Source of the DNA: a virus
Direction: 5' to 3' (one strand)
Virus record (IMG/VR): IMGVR_UViG_3300031576_000293
Span: 1 to 20,468 of that record
Length of the DNA: 20,468 nucleotides
Shown: piece by piece, positions 1-6,990 of the stretch
How the letters are laid out: each line of letters opens with the position of its first letter
How positions within the stretch are numbered: position 1 is the first letter of the stretch
Position numbers and translations under genes: made by a program
Notes under the pieces: generated by a model
What the model was told of the DNA's origin: nothing
Databases searched by the model: none
Seen by the model: the letters and a program-made list of their open reading frames with translations, nothing else

Positions 1-2064
1 AGCATGGATCCTCACCCTTTGCAAAATGGTGTAGATCATGCTGTCCTTGTACTCCAGGGCCTCTTGCACGACCACGAACCCGGACGGGGTAGTCCATCGC
101 AGGGCATGCCCCTGCTTCCCCGTGATGCTGGCAACCTTCTTCAGCCAGTCCATGGCCTGCCGGGCCGAGGCCAGCTCGGAGGTCAGGATGCCCCACGTCA
201 CGTCTCGCAAGTACACGGCGCACGAGCGGGGCTTGTGCAGCCCATCTGCATGCCGGTCCGTGATGAACTGGTCGGCCATCCCCTCCATGGTCACCCCATA
301 AGGCAGCGTCATGGCGGCCCGCTTCACGGTCTTGCGAGTGATCCTCCCCCTCCACTGGTGGGAGGGATGAGGGTTCTCGTCATCTATGGGGATTCCTTGT
401 GCGTCCTCGGCCACCTTGGACCGGACCAGCGCAGCCACCAACTCATACACGTCGGCGGGTTGGATAGATGGGATCAAGTTCACCAGCTTCGCAGCTTGCG
501 GGTCCCGCAGCATGGCCGCGAAGTGCTGGAGTCCGTTGCATGTCCCATCCTGGTTCCACGGTAGGTGGCTCACGTAGGTCACGTTGTCCACACCATCTGC
601 CAGGAGATCACCCATCTCGAAGATCGTGGCCAGGGCCTGCCACGGATCGTCCGCTGAGGCCCACCAACGATTCTCGATCGGGTCCTGGGCTGACAGCACC
701 ACGTCGTCGAAGTGGTCCATCGCCCACATGACGCGCCTGTCGAACGACAGCTTGTCCTGCCCGAAGCAGTTGGCCAGCCGGATCAGCAACCACTCCTCAC
801 CGTCCTCTCCCAGCGGCTTGCCTGTGCTGAACTCCAGAAGCCCGCGCGCTACGTCATCTGACTGCGGCTGCAAGTCCCCGGCCACGGGGTACATCCGGCC
901 ACGGTAGTCGAGCTGCTGCGGGAAGAAGAACTCATCCTGGTCTGCGTACGCCGCCGACACCTTGAGCTTGGTCAGGGCCGACTTGCGTTTAGAGATGTTC
1001 CGCGCATTACGATCGTACACCTCCCGCGCCCTGGCCTTGTACTCAAGCCGGGCATCCTCGTTGGTGTCGATGTCGGGCGGCTTCTCGGGCAGCGGCTCCG
1101 GCGCGGCCAGCGGCAAACCTGCCCATCCACCCCCAGCCTGCCACACCTGCTGCATGACGGCGAGCACTCGCTTGTTCACGCGCCACCCAGTGCGCTGCAC
1201 CAGGTTCATCGCACGGTACACCACGCCCCCTGACTCCGGGTGGTCCACTGGATCCTCCAGGATGTTCTGCGGCTTCACCAGTGGGTAGGCGTGATAGCGA
1301 AACCCGCCTCGCTTCCCGGCCGCCCAGTCCCCCGGCGGCACCACCATGGGCAGGTAGTACGGCCGGATCACCTCGCAGTCGCCATGGTGCGACTCCAGCT
1401 CGGTGCGCACCTCAGGCAGTATAGACAGGCGCACCATGCGTCGCAACCTGCCCCGCCTGTGAGCCATGTACCGCACGCGCTTGAACAGGTCGGTGTTGTC
1501 CAGCACCAGCTCCACCAACTTGGCGCCTACCCAATACTTCACGCGCAGCGGCCACCGCCGGTCCACCACGCTTGCCTTGGAGCGCATGTACTGCACCTGG
1601 CGTGGCGTCCAGTTCTTGATCTTCTTCCGCAGCACGTCGAACAATCCCTTGTGCTCGCGCTTGAGCTGTTCGAATTGGTATTCCTGCTCCACGTGCGTGC
1701 CGATGGTGCGACACAACAGCCCCACGGATGCCTCGGCTGTGTCGGCCAGGTTGATCATGTCAACCAGGGCAATCACCGCCATCTTGTCGGCATCCATGGT
1801 CCAGAAGGGGTAGCCCCAGTGGGCCATCCCTCTGCCGGCCATCTTGTCCAGCACCTGCATGCGGGCTGCTTCGACCGCTGGCACTACCAGGTTCAACGCC
1901 CTGCCGATCAGTCGCATCTCCGGCGTGCACCGGGATGGGTCCGCCTCCTGCCGCCACCGCCTGTACCGGGCCACGCCCAGGTCGATGGACTTCAACTCCA
2001 GAGCATCCTGCTCAGCGTACAAGACCGCCTGCTTGGCCTTGCCAAGGGTCTCGAACAAGCTCAT
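1..2064 (-). CDS. T7-type single-subunit DNA-directed RNA polymerase (partial, C-terminus beyond left edge)
   Basis: This enzyme would transcribe the phage middle and late genes from phage promoters in the host cytoplasm. The frame is open from the ATG at 2064 to the window edge, giving 688 residues of a family usually about 800-900 long. DYRGRMYP lies at residue 386. Motif A, DGTCNGLQHF, places the catalytic Asp at 506 (T7 D537). Motif B, KRAAMTLPYG, gives K581 and Y589, with the same spacing as T7 K631/Y639. ALRWTTPSGF follows near the cut end. Motif C (HDS) must lie outside the window. AAGGAGGT sits just upstream of the ATG, inside the 3' end of the protease gene, so the two overlap by 53 bp. 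Identification is firm. Confidence 0.97.
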   Translation of the reverse strand, partial: MSLFETLGKAKQAVLYAEQDALELKSIDLGVARYRRWRQEADPSRCTPEMRLIGRALNLVVPAVEAARMQVLDKMAGRGMAHWGYPFWTMDADKMAVIALVDMINLADTAEASVGLLCRTIGTHVEQEYQFEQLKREHKGLFDVLRKKIKNWTPRQVQYMRSKASVVDRRWPLRVKYWVGAKLVELVLDNTDLFKRVRYMAHRRGRLRRMVRLSILPEVRTELESHHGDCEVIRPYYLPMVVPPGDWAAGKRGGFRYHAYPLVKPQNILEDPVDHPESGGVVYRAMNLVQRTGWRVNKRVLAVMQQVWQAGGGWAGLPLAAPEPLPEKPPDIDTNEDARLEYKARAREVYDRNARNISKRKSALTKLKVSAAYADQDEFFFPQQLDYRGRMYPVAGDLQPQSDDVARGLLEFSTGKPLGEDGEEWLLIRLANCFGQDKLSFDRRVMWAMDHFDDVVLSAQDPIENRWWASADDPWQALATIFEMGDLLADGVDNVTYVSHLPWNQDGTCNGLQHFAAMLRDPQAAKLVNLIPSIQPADVYELVAALVRSKVAEDAQGIPIDDENPHPSHQWRGRITRKTVKRAAMTLPYGVTMEGMADQFITDRHADGLHKPRSCAVYLRDVTWGILTSELASARQAMDWLKKVASITGKQGHALRWTTPSGFVVVQEALEYKDSMIYTILQRVRIHA

Positions 2065-2689
2065 CCACGACCTCCTTCACCTTGGCAATGGGCACGGCCT
2101 TGCTCACGCCAGCACCCCATATGTGTATCCTCACCTGCGTATTCATCCCCACTACCTCGCAGGCAGCGTTCACCAGCGGACCGCCCGAGTTTCCGGGATT
2201 CAGGTTAGCCGTGTGGATCAGGAACCCGTCGTCCGGCTCAGAGGAGAACCCCAGCGTGACCGATCCTCCCAGCTCGAATGGACTGCCAAGAGCGAACACA
2301 AGGGTGCCGATCGGGGGCGGGGCTGCGGCCCTCGGCAATGGCAGAGCGGCCACCTCCACGAACAGCCGGAGCACGGCCACGTCTGCATCGTGGTCTGCTC
2401 CCAGCACGATAGCTGGAGTCTCCACCCCGCCGATCGTCACCGTGGCGAAGCGATGATCACCCACCACGTGGGCCGCCGTCACCACCAACCCGCTGCGGTC
2501 CCACACCCAGCCGGACCCCATGCTCCCTTCCACCCGCACCTCGGCCATGGATGGGGCCGCCTGCTGGGCCAGCCTCATCGTGGCCCAGCTCAGCTCAGCG
2601 AGCGGGCGCGGATCTTGCACCGCCACCGCTGCCAGGGCCAGCGACGTGGCACCAATGATCAACCCGCCCACGAAGTCAACCTTGCCCAT
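2012..2689 (-). CDS. HtrA/DegP-like trypsin-fold serine protease with N-terminal membrane anchor
   Basis: This is a predicted membrane-anchored serine endopeptidase of about 225 aa. A hydrophobic segment (about residues 5-25) is followed by a trypsin-like domain with the full triad: His74 in VVTAAHVV, Asp103 in DADVAVLRL and Ser168 in NPGNSGGPL. The late SKAVPIAKVKEVVDEL segment matches the HtrA pattern (FAIP...VKRVVDQL). No PDZ domain follows, so it is a catalytic-domain-only form. I chose the ATG at 2689; an in-frame GTG at 2713 would add eight residues and neither has an ideal Shine-Dalgarno. It overlaps the membrane gene upstream and the polymerase gene downstream. A protease next to the RNA polymerase is not part of the T7 core set; its substrate is unknown. 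Confidence 0.9.
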   Translation of the reverse strand: MGKVDFVGGLIIGATSLALAAVAVQDPRPLAELSWATMRLAQQAAPSMAEVRVEGSMGSGWVWDRSGLVVTAAHVVGDHRFATVTIGGVETPAIVLGADHDADVAVLRLFVEVAALPLPRAAAPPPIGTLVFALGSPFELGGSVTLGFSSEPDDGFLIHTANLNPGNSGGPLVNAACEVVGMNTQVRIHIWGAGVSKAVPIAKVKEVVDELVRDPWQGQAGGLVR

Positions 2690-2978
2690 GTTTACTATTC
2701 TCGCCTTCTTCACCGCATGGTGAACTTGCCGCTTTCAGTGAAGATCGGTGGCACCACCGCACGACCATATACGTGCCGACGAACCCGCCCAGACTGGCCG
2801 GGATAACCAGCCAGTTGTCCCCTACAACCGAGATCGTGACTCCGGCTCCCGTCAGGTAGATCAGCACCGCCGACACGGAGGCTGTCATCGCCTTTCCCTG
2901 TGCGGTCGCACGCACACACACGGCGTACAGGGCGTCCAACACCAGGGTCAACAAGAATACCGTAAAGGCGGAGATCAC
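2676..2978 (-). CDS. small three-helix membrane protein
   Basis: This is a protein of about 100 aa with three hydrophobic segments: near the N-terminus (AFTVFLLTLVLDALYAV), in the middle (SAVLIYLTGAGVTISVV) and near residue 70 (LVIPASLGGFVGTYMVV), followed by a short polar tail. The pattern VLDALYAV...VGTY resembles small uncharacterised membrane proteins seen in phages, but I cannot name a family. I chose the GTG at 2978 because it overlaps the stop of the upstream 27-residue frame as GTGA and has GGGAG eight bases upstream; a GTG at 2993 is possible. The end overlaps the protease start, suggesting co-translation and perhaps a shared place in the host inner membrane. Confidence 0.7.
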   Translation of the reverse strand: MISAFTVFLLTLVLDALYAVCVRATAQGKAMTASVSAVLIYLTGAGVTISVVGDNWLVIPASLGGFVGTYMVVRWCHRSSLKAASSPCGEEGENSKHGQG

Positions 2979-3058
2979 TCCTCGGGCTCCCACGGTTGCC
3001 TGTTCGTGAATAGGATCGCACTGATGAACAGCACGATCAGCAGCACAGCCGTCAGCAT
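2975..3058 (-). CDS. 27-aa single-pass membrane microprotein
   Basis: The frame runs ATG to TGA and gives an N-terminal hydrophobic run (LTAVLLIVLFISAILF) and an acidic end (NRQPWEPEE). It begins two bases after the stop of the upstream gene, is preceded by GGGGGTGACC, and its stop overlaps the next GTG start as GTGA. The exact fit between two genes supports translation. Function is unknown; one membrane helix and its place ahead of two other membrane-associated genes suggest a membrane role. Confidence 0.5.
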   Translation of the reverse strand: MLTAVLLIVLFISAILFTNRQPWEPEE

Positions 3059-3060
3059 GG

Positions 3061-3615
3061 TCACCCCCACAGCGTCTCCTCCTCCTGCAACCCCAGGACC
3101 TGCACCCGCCTCCCGTTCCTCAACATCGTGGCTGCCCACGCAGCAGCCTGGCACTCCGCGGGGTGCAGGCCCATCATCCCCGCCGCGTCTCTCACCCGCC
3201 GCTCACACTCCTCCCGCACCCGCTTGGTTGACAGCTTCCCCTGCTCCACCTCGAACGCCCTGGCCATCCACGTGTCCAGCACGATGGCGTCCAGGTCGCC
3301 CCGCAGGGCCAGGGAGAAGGCTCGGGTCTTGGGACCCAGGATCATCCCCTCCTCCTCGTACCGCTGGATCGCCCGCCTGGTCCCGTAGACAGTGGCCGGC
3401 AGGTGCTGCCCGGTCCGCATGTAGTGCAGGGCCATGCGAATGGAGCGCCGCACAGCCACCCGGGGCGAGCACAGGGCCAGCAGGTCGGCTAGCCGCTCCC
3501 ACTGCCAACCGTGCAGGTCCGCCGACTGGTGGATCTCCAGGTTGGCTGAGCGATACCAGCCGCTCCATCGCTCACCCTCTTGGGCTAGCTTCGCCAGGTG
3601 GTAGTGTGTCCTCAT
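3061..3615 (-). CDS. uncharacterised phage protein, possibly helix-hairpin-helix related
   Basis: This 184-aa protein is largely helical and basic. The central segment GPKTRAFSLALRGDLDAIVL followed by DTWMARAF recalls a phage family with the pattern GPKxRAFxxNLxGDxxxVxxDxW, which I associate with helix-hairpin-helix DNA glycosylase-like folds; that link is from memory and weak. The ATG at 3615 has GAGGAGGGAAG directly upstream, which decides the start. The first 44 bp overlap the end of the preceding gene in another frame. It lies in the block leading to the RNA polymerase, so a role in host take-over or DNA metabolism is possible but not shown. Confidence 0.75.
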   Translation of the reverse strand: MRTHYHLAKLAQEGERWSGWYRSANLEIHQSADLHGWQWERLADLLALCSPRVAVRRSIRMALHYMRTGQHLPATVYGTRRAIQRYEEEGMILGPKTRAFSLALRGDLDAIVLDTWMARAFEVEQGKLSTKRVREECERRVRDAAGMMGLHPAECQAAAWAATMLRNGRRVQVLGLQEEETLWG

Positions 3616-4051
3616 CTTCCCTCCTCGTGGTCAGCCACAGGGCCTGCTTGTTGGCCACATCATACACGGCGAGCTGGTTGAACGCCAGAGCCAGTTGTGT
3701 GGCGTACATCTTGTCCAGCGTGTGCACCACCACGTCCATATGGACGTGTGACTCTGCCCCCTCCCGGCACAGCCACGTGCCGATGCCATAGGTGTCGGGC
3801 AACATGGCACACTTGACCATCAGGGCCATGATCACCTGGTGCCACAACTCCGTGTCCTCCAACACCTCGAACTTCAGCACCCAGCCCTTCAGCCCCACCA
3901 CGTAACCCTCAGTCGGGCAATGCGGGCTCCGAGCCGGGTCCAGCACCGTGCACCCCTCGTCCACCAGGGTGCGCTCCAGCATCCACCCGATCAAGTCGCC
4001 GTCCCTCGACGACATTGAGGGCGGCGGATTCGGGGGTCCCGTCTCCGTCAT
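3572..4051 (-). CDS. hypothetical protein, 159 aa
   Basis: The frame starts at the ATG at 4051, with a strong GGGAGGTGTACG just upstream, and encodes a mixed helix/strand protein. The most ordered part is near the C-terminus (ESHVHMDVVVHTLDKMYATQ, then LAFNQLAVYDVANKQALWL). That shape recalls small cyanophage-type proteins with NQxAIWD, with no known function. Its first 143 bp overlap the 3' end of the preceding gene in a different frame, an unusually long overlap. An ATG at 4015 would shorten the overlap but has no ribosome site. Confidence 0.7.
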   Translation of the reverse strand: MTETGPPNPPPSMSSRDGDLIGWMLERTLVDEGCTVLDPARSPHCPTEGYVVGLKGWVLKFEVLEDTELWHQVIMALMVKCAMLPDTYGIGTWLCREGAESHVHMDVVVHTLDKMYATQLALAFNQLAVYDVANKQALWLTTRREDEDTLPPGEASPRG

Positions 4052-4607
4052 CGTACACCTCCCGCAGAAACGCCTCGTCCTCCTCGCCCGTCAGGGTTGC
4101 GCCGTGCTTGTGCAGCTCCAGGTCCACCATCAGCCGCCACTGGTCGTACCCCATCTGGTCCGGTCGCTGCCCGGCCGGCTCCTGCTTGGTAAGCTGGGCA
4201 GTCTGGGCGGCTCCTGGCCCACTCTCGAACGCCCCCGTGACGAACACCATGCGCTGCCGCGATCCTGACAGGGCAGGCATGACCGCTGTGCCCTCCGTGA
4301 GGCGAGAGGGGGTCGTCCCCCGGGCCACCATGACAACGCCTCCAGCAGCCTCCAGCGCCCCCAGGAACGATGCTGCCTCCGGGCTGCCCGGGGAGTACCC
4401 GAGCACCATCAGCGCCAGGTCCTGCTCGCTGGGCCACAGCCCGGCCAGCAAGGTCACCCGCCAGGCATCCCCTCCCTCGATCAGGTCAGGGGTCACCCTC
4501 TCCACCCGAAGCTTGGTCGCCTCCAGGAAGCCCAGGCCCATGTCAGGGCCGGGCACGTCCAGCCAGGCGGACGCCGCCTCGCTCTGTTGGATGCACTGGA
4601 AGGGCAT
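3909..4607 (-). CDS. hypothetical protein, up to 232 aa, with a long out-of-frame 3' overlap
   Basis: The start ATG at 4607 overlaps the stop of the previous gene as TGATG and has GGGGGA six bases upstream. Residues 1-186 look like a normal soluble protein (LLAGLWPSEQDLALMVLGY; GGVVMVARGTTPSRLTEG). The last 45 or so residues are Gly/Arg/Pro-rich and lie opposite the start of the next gene in another frame, so they resemble an unconstrained extension. A +1 frameshift near position 4050 would fuse it to the downstream protein, but I see no clear slippery site. I do not recognise the family. Confidence 0.65.
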   Translation of the reverse strand: MPFQCIQQSEAASAWLDVPGPDMGLGFLEATKLRVERVTPDLIEGGDAWRVTLLAGLWPSEQDLALMVLGYSPGSPEAASFLGALEAAGGVVMVARGTTPSRLTEGTAVMPALSGSRQRMVFVTGAFESGPGAAQTAQLTKQEPAGQRPDQMGYDQWRLMVDLELHKHGATLTGEEDEAFLREVYDDGDGTPESAALNVVEGRRLDRVDAGAHPGGRGVHGAGPGSEPALPD

Positions 4608-4846
4608 CAGCAGTCCCCCAGGTCGCCCTGGCACCCTTCGGGCGGGATCTCCTCGGACAGGAAGCGCACCTGTACCTGGGGCTCCACCTTGTAGAGCGCC
4701 CTGGCCAGATACACGCTGGCCCATCCGAAAGCCTGGTGCTTGACCACGTCCAACGCCTCATCCTCAGTGGCGCACCGCACGGCGTGGGTGGCGCCCCCTT
4801 CGCCCGCGCATACCACGAACCACGGACCAGTCAATCTGGCGCTCAC
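4607..4846 (-). CDS. hypothetical protein, 79 aa
   Basis: The frame starts with GTG at 4846, which overlaps the upstream stop as GTGA with GAGGAG seven bases before it, and its stop overlaps the next ATG as TGATG. The protein appears to be a small alpha/beta fold: an early strand (GPWFVVCAGEGG), a helix (TEDEALDVVKHQAFG), then ASVYLARALYKV and an acidic tail. The layout recalls small proteins that show a value and transform it with a helix-strand pair, but no family can be named. It sits in a tightly coupled run of small genes. Confidence 0.65.
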   Translation of the reverse strand: MSARLTGPWFVVCAGEGGATHAVRCATEDEALDVVKHQAFGWASVYLARALYKVEPQVQVRFLSEEIPPEGCQGDLGDC

Positions 4847-5043
4847 GGCCGGCTCCTCGGCTCGATGCCGCAGGCATCGTAGAACTTGCCCTCGTCGAAC
4901 CTGTCATTCTCAGACCTGCGCACCCGAGCCAGCTCCCTCGCCAGGAGCAGCCAATCCTCCCTCCCCAGGGTGGACCTCCGGCCCAGATCGTACACCACCT
5001 CCGCCAGCTTCCTGAACTGGCGCCTGTGCATCCCCGTGCTCAT
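4843..5043 (-). CDS. small phage protein, 66 aa, RFxxxxFxxACGI family
   Basis: The start ATG at 5043 is preceded by AAAGGAGCAGGAGC. The protein is helical and basic (RRQFRKLAEVVYDLGRR) and ends in NDRFDEGKFYDACGIEPRSRP. The closing motif NxRFDxxKFxxACGI is typical of a widespread family of 50-70-aa phage proteins of unknown function, recalled from general knowledge. Its stop overlaps the next GTG as GTGA, which implies translational coupling. Identity as a real gene is well supported; function is not. Confidence 0.75.
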   Translation of the reverse strand: MSTGMHRRQFRKLAEVVYDLGRRSTLGREDWLLLARELARVRRSENDRFDEGKFYDACGIEPRSRP

Positions 5044-5323
5044 GCTCCTGCTCCTTTCGCCTCCGCAACGCCCTTCGCTCCGCCGCCAGCATCGCCCTCC
5101 ATACCTTACGGGGCATGGCAGGGCGCCTCAGCGGTGGTGACGGGATCACGACCAGACCCAGGAACTGGTGTTGATCGACGGTCCCCTCTGGGGACTTGGA
5201 TCGACGGCGCTCTTGTTCTTCCAGTCCTGCCAGGTACAGCTCTCGGACTCTGGACCTCGTGTCTAGGATCCTCTGCCTTCGGTCTGGATCTTTTCTCTTG
5301 GGAAGATGATGACAGTTCTCCAC
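4910..5323 (-). CDS. hypothetical basic helical protein, first gene of the RNAP block
   Basis: A GTG at 5323 lies five bases after AGGAGGAACGT and opens a 137-aa frame; an ATG at 5344 inside the repeated TACCTATGGGTA element is possible but lacks a ribosome site. The first 95 or so residues are rich in Arg/Glu helices (RILDTRSRVRELYLAGLEEQ; PRKVWRAMLAAERRALRRRK). The remainder is Gly/Pro-rich and lies opposite the next gene (134-bp overlap), so it may carry little constraint. It is the first frame downstream of the regulatory gap at 5324-5495. No family is recognised. Confidence 0.5.
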   Translation of the reverse strand: MENCHHLPKRKDPDRRQRILDTRSRVRELYLAGLEEQERRRSKSPEGTVDQHQFLGLVVIPSPPLRRPAMPRKVWRAMLAAERRALRRRKEQEHEHGDAQAPVQEAGGGGVRSGPEVHPGEGGLAAPGEGAGSGAQV

Positions 5324-5495
5324 ACGTTCCTCCTGAGTACCCATAGGTACCTACGGTACGCTCTGGTGTATCTCTGGTGTTGTCTTGGTACTCCTCTCTC
5401 AGGGAGGCACAGTACACAGGGTACTCCAGAGCACCCCTGGGTACGCCGTATACCCATAGGTATTATAAGGTCCCCTAAGTACGGGGGATTCCTTG
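5324..5495 (-). promoter_or_regulatory. regulatory gap with two copies of TACCTATGGGTA and a TATAAT box
   Basis: This AT-richer gap splits the early block from the RNAP block. On the minus strand TACCTATGGGTA occurs exactly at 5338-5349 and, as part of TTATAATACCTATGGGTA, at 5451-5462. The core CTATGGGTA is close to the T7 promoter initiation core CTATAGGGA, and the element is also a partial palindrome (TACC...GGTA). ACACCAGAG occurs twice nearby, and a GGGTA-loop-TACCC hairpin follows the first copy. A TATAAT is present, but no good -35 box lies 16-18 bases before it. I read this as a promoter or operator zone for leftward transcription; which polymerase uses it is inference. Confidence 0.5.
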
Positions 5496-5735
5496 TCAGC
5501 TTCCCTCGAACTCGTTTGTGAACCCCTCTACCGGCCGCGGCACGGCAGGCCAGGCGTCCACCACCCGCATGTCACCGCAGGCCGGACGCCCCTCTCCCTT
5601 CAACCGAATGTCCCCTGACTTGCCCAGCCAGCCCATCTTCTCAGCGAAGGACCTGTCATCTTGGCAGCTATCTGCCATCTTGGCAGTCGGGGAAACAGAC
5701 ACATCCTTGTGTCGTTTCTCACGCTTGGTTTTCAC
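5496..5735 (-). CDS. hypothetical protein, 79 aa, last gene of the early block
   Basis: The GTG at 5735 overlaps the upstream stop as GTGA, with GGTGG close before it. The N-terminus is very basic (KTKREKRHKDVSVS) and is followed by a polar segment (MADSCQDDRSFAEKMGWLG) and a short C-terminus containing VPRPVEGFTNEFEGS. I recognise no domain. It is followed by the regulatory gap and a weak TCCCC-loop-GGGGA hairpin, so it may end a transcription unit. An internal ATG at residue 20 is an alternative start. Confidence 0.55.
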   Translation of the reverse strand: MKTKREKRHKDVSVSPTAKMADSCQDDRSFAEKMGWLGKSGDIRLKGEGRPACGDMRVVDAWPAVPRPVEGFTNEFEGS

Positions 5736-5989
5736 GGCACCACCAGCCAGAACTTGAAGGGCTTTACCCAGCGCTTGCCCCTTCGATCAAAGCGCCCCAT
5801 GAATACCCGAGCACGCCAGGGCAGGTTTGCGCGCATGCTGTGGATGGGGTCCAGGTAGATGCCACCACCGTGGGCACATGCGTACCCCCCGACCGCCTGC
5901 GCGACGGCGAGCGCGATTGGACAGTCGGCAACATTTGATTGCAGCCCCTTCTCGATGTGCTCCTGCGTCACCTCGACCTTGATCCTCAT
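5732..5989 (-). CDS. VTQ-HI / CP-ALA phage family protein, paralogue A
   Basis: The ATG at 5989 has AAGGAG eight bases upstream and overlaps the previous stop as ATGA. The 85-aa protein begins MRIKVEVTQEHIEKGL, has ADCPIALAVAQAVGG in the middle and ends in a strand motif (VKPFKFWLVVP). The same order, VTQxHIxxGL, then CPxALAxxxA, then PFxFxL, is found in the gene at 8908-9186, so the window holds two diverged copies. The pattern matches a common uncharacterised family of small phage proteins. Function unknown. Confidence 0.75.
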   Translation of the reverse strand: MRIKVEVTQEHIEKGLQSNVADCPIALAVAQAVGGYACAHGGGIYLDPIHSMRANLPWRARVFMGRFDRRGKRWVKPFKFWLVVP

Positions 5990-6162
5990 CCCGTGATCTC
6001 CTTCGCTGCTTCCACGGCTTCCTCCAGCCGCTGCACGTCCGGCAGCAGCTTCCCCGTCTCCGGGTGCAGGTGCTCCTCCGCGTCCCGGATGTTCGCCAGG
6101 TGCTCCTCGGCTGCGTCAACCAGCCGGTGTATCACCCTCAACAGTTGGTTCAGAGTCCCCAT
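5986..6162 (-). CDS. small helical protein, 58 aa
   Basis: I chose the ATG at 6162 because AGGAGTGGGAAG lies directly before it; longer in-frame openings lack a ribosome site. The protein is almost fully helical and likely a coiled coil (LLRVIHRLVDAAEEHLANIR, then ETGKLLPDVQRLEEAVEAAK). Its start lies within the 3' end of the previous gene (47-bp overlap) and its stop overlaps the next start as ATGA. Function unknown. Confidence 0.65.
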   Translation of the reverse strand: MGTLNQLLRVIHRLVDAAEEHLANIRDAEEHLHPETGKLLPDVQRLEEAVEAAKEITG

Positions 6163-6436
6163 CTTCCCACTCCTTGCGCATTGTCCCCATCGGAGGGCCG
6201 GGCGGGTCCCGATACTCCCCCTCCGGGTCGTCACTGAAGCGCCAGGCCCCGTTGCCCAGCCGCGCTGTCACCGTGCCCGGGAACGCGCGGTCCCATCTCG
6301 CCCGCACCCGGGCGTCGAACTCCCGCTGCTCCGGAGTGCGGACCATGGAACCGGGCAGCCCGGACCTCCAGCCTCGCTTGGAGGGCGAACCTCGCAGTTC
6401 AACCCCCTTCCTTGTCCTGATCTTCCTCATTCCCAT
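6116..6436 (-). CDS. hypothetical protein, 106 aa
   Basis: The ATG at 6436 overlaps the stop of the 27-aa gene upstream as TGATG, which I take as the start; a second ATG follows two codons later. The protein is basic at the N-terminus (MGMRKIRTRKGVELRGSPSK), has a middle segment with TPEQREFDARVRARWDRAFP and a GNGAWRFSDDPEGEYRDP stretch, and ends acidic. No family is recognised. It belongs to the chain of coupled early genes. Confidence 0.6.
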   Translation of the reverse strand: MGMRKIRTRKGVELRGSPSKRGWRSGLPGSMVRTPEQREFDARVRARWDRAFPGTVTARLGNGAWRFSDDPEGEYRDPPGPPMGTMRKEWEDGDSEPTVEGDTPAG

Positions 6437-6519
6437 CAGTCGTCGCTCCCTGCCCACTTCAGGCGGTAACCGATGATGTACAGGACCAACAAGATTAGCA
6501 TTACACCCAAGATCTTCAT
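6436..6519 (-). CDS. 27-aa single-pass membrane microprotein
   Basis: The frame runs from an ATG at 6519, preceded by GTAGGAGATCGCC, to a TGA that overlaps the next ATG as TGATG. It encodes a hydrophobic helix (ILGVMLILLVLYIIGY) followed by RLKWAGSDD. Ribosome site, size and the exact overlap support expression. It is similar in design, not in sequence, to the 27-aa frame at 2975-3058. Function unknown; membrane localisation is inferred from hydrophobicity. Confidence 0.55.
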   Translation of the reverse strand: MKILGVMLILLVLYIIGYRLKWAGSDD

Positions 6520-6550
6520 GGCGATCTCCTACTTCGCCTCATGTACGGCA

Positions 6551-6760
6551 TCAGTTTTCTTCCTCCGGTGGTCCTTCACCGCCCTGACCTTTCGCATCTG
6601 AACTTACCTGCACACCTACCCACCGCACCACGCCATCGTTGTACTGCTTGACCTGTCGGATCACGCGCCGGACAGATTGCAGTGCTGGGGTCAAGTTGCC
6701 AGTCTCCTCGAAGTACTCACACCCGTACTCATCCGAGCGAATGAACGGGACGTACTTCAC
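6551..6760 (-). CDS. hypothetical protein, 69 aa
   Basis: The GTG at 6760 overlaps the previous stop as GTGA, with GGAG eight bases upstream. The first 50 residues look structured (YVPFIRSDEYGCEYFEETG, ALQSVRRVIRQVKQYNDG, VVRWVGVQV), followed by a disordered Gly/Glu-rich tail. No family recognised. The gene is part of the coupled early series, and a 31-base gap separates it from the next small gene. Confidence 0.6.
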   Translation of the reverse strand: MKYVPFIRSDEYGCEYFEETGNLTPALQSVRRVIRQVKQYNDGVVRWVGVQVSSDAKGQGGEGPPEEEN

Positions 6761-6990
6761 CGCCCTGACTCCAGCTCCATGTTGTGAATCTTCACCAGCT
6801 TCTGATCGAACAACGGCAACAGGGCTCGTGCCTCGGCGGACAGCTCTATCGGTTCACCGACCTTGGCGTTGTCCCAGTCCAGGACCTCGACCACGATGTC
6901 GTCTGACGAGCACCGGATGTCCTGCACCACACCCCCTTGCACCACCACGATCACGTATATCATGCTGTCCTCGTGGCGAAAGTGTATCAT
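6757..6990 (-). CDS. small phage protein with QGGVVQDI strand and VLDWDN motif
   Basis: The protein has a strand-rich N-terminus (MIYVIVVVQGGVVQDIRCSS) and then VVEVLDWDNAKVGEP. QGGxVQ...V.DWDN is typical of a small family seen in many phages and some bacteria, function unknown. Two starts are possible: the ATG at 6990 overlaps the upstream stop as ATGA, while the ATG at 6963 matches the usual family N-terminus. Both sit in copies of the repeated start module AGGACAGCATGAT. The real protein is 68 or 77 aa. Confidence 0.7.
   Translation of the reverse strand: MIHFRHEDSMIYVIVVVQGGVVQDIRCSSDDIVVEVLDWDNAKVGEPIELSAEARALLPLFDQKLVKIHNMELESGR

Noticed and set aside
1-2806. Long plus-strand open frames opposite the polymerase and protease genes
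   Set aside because: They mirror clear minus-strand genes, are rich in His/Pro/Ser/Arg as expected for GC-rich antisense frames and show no domain motifs.
4020-4060. Programmed +1 frameshift joining the 4607-3909 and 4051-3572 genes
   Set aside because: The downstream gene has its own strong ribosome site, and I see no recognisable slippery sequence or stop codon in the shift window.
5463-5510. Full sigma70 promoter around TATAAT in the 5324-5495 gap
   Set aside because: The only -35-like sequence (CTGACA) lies 26 bases before the TATAAT, too far for a standard promoter.
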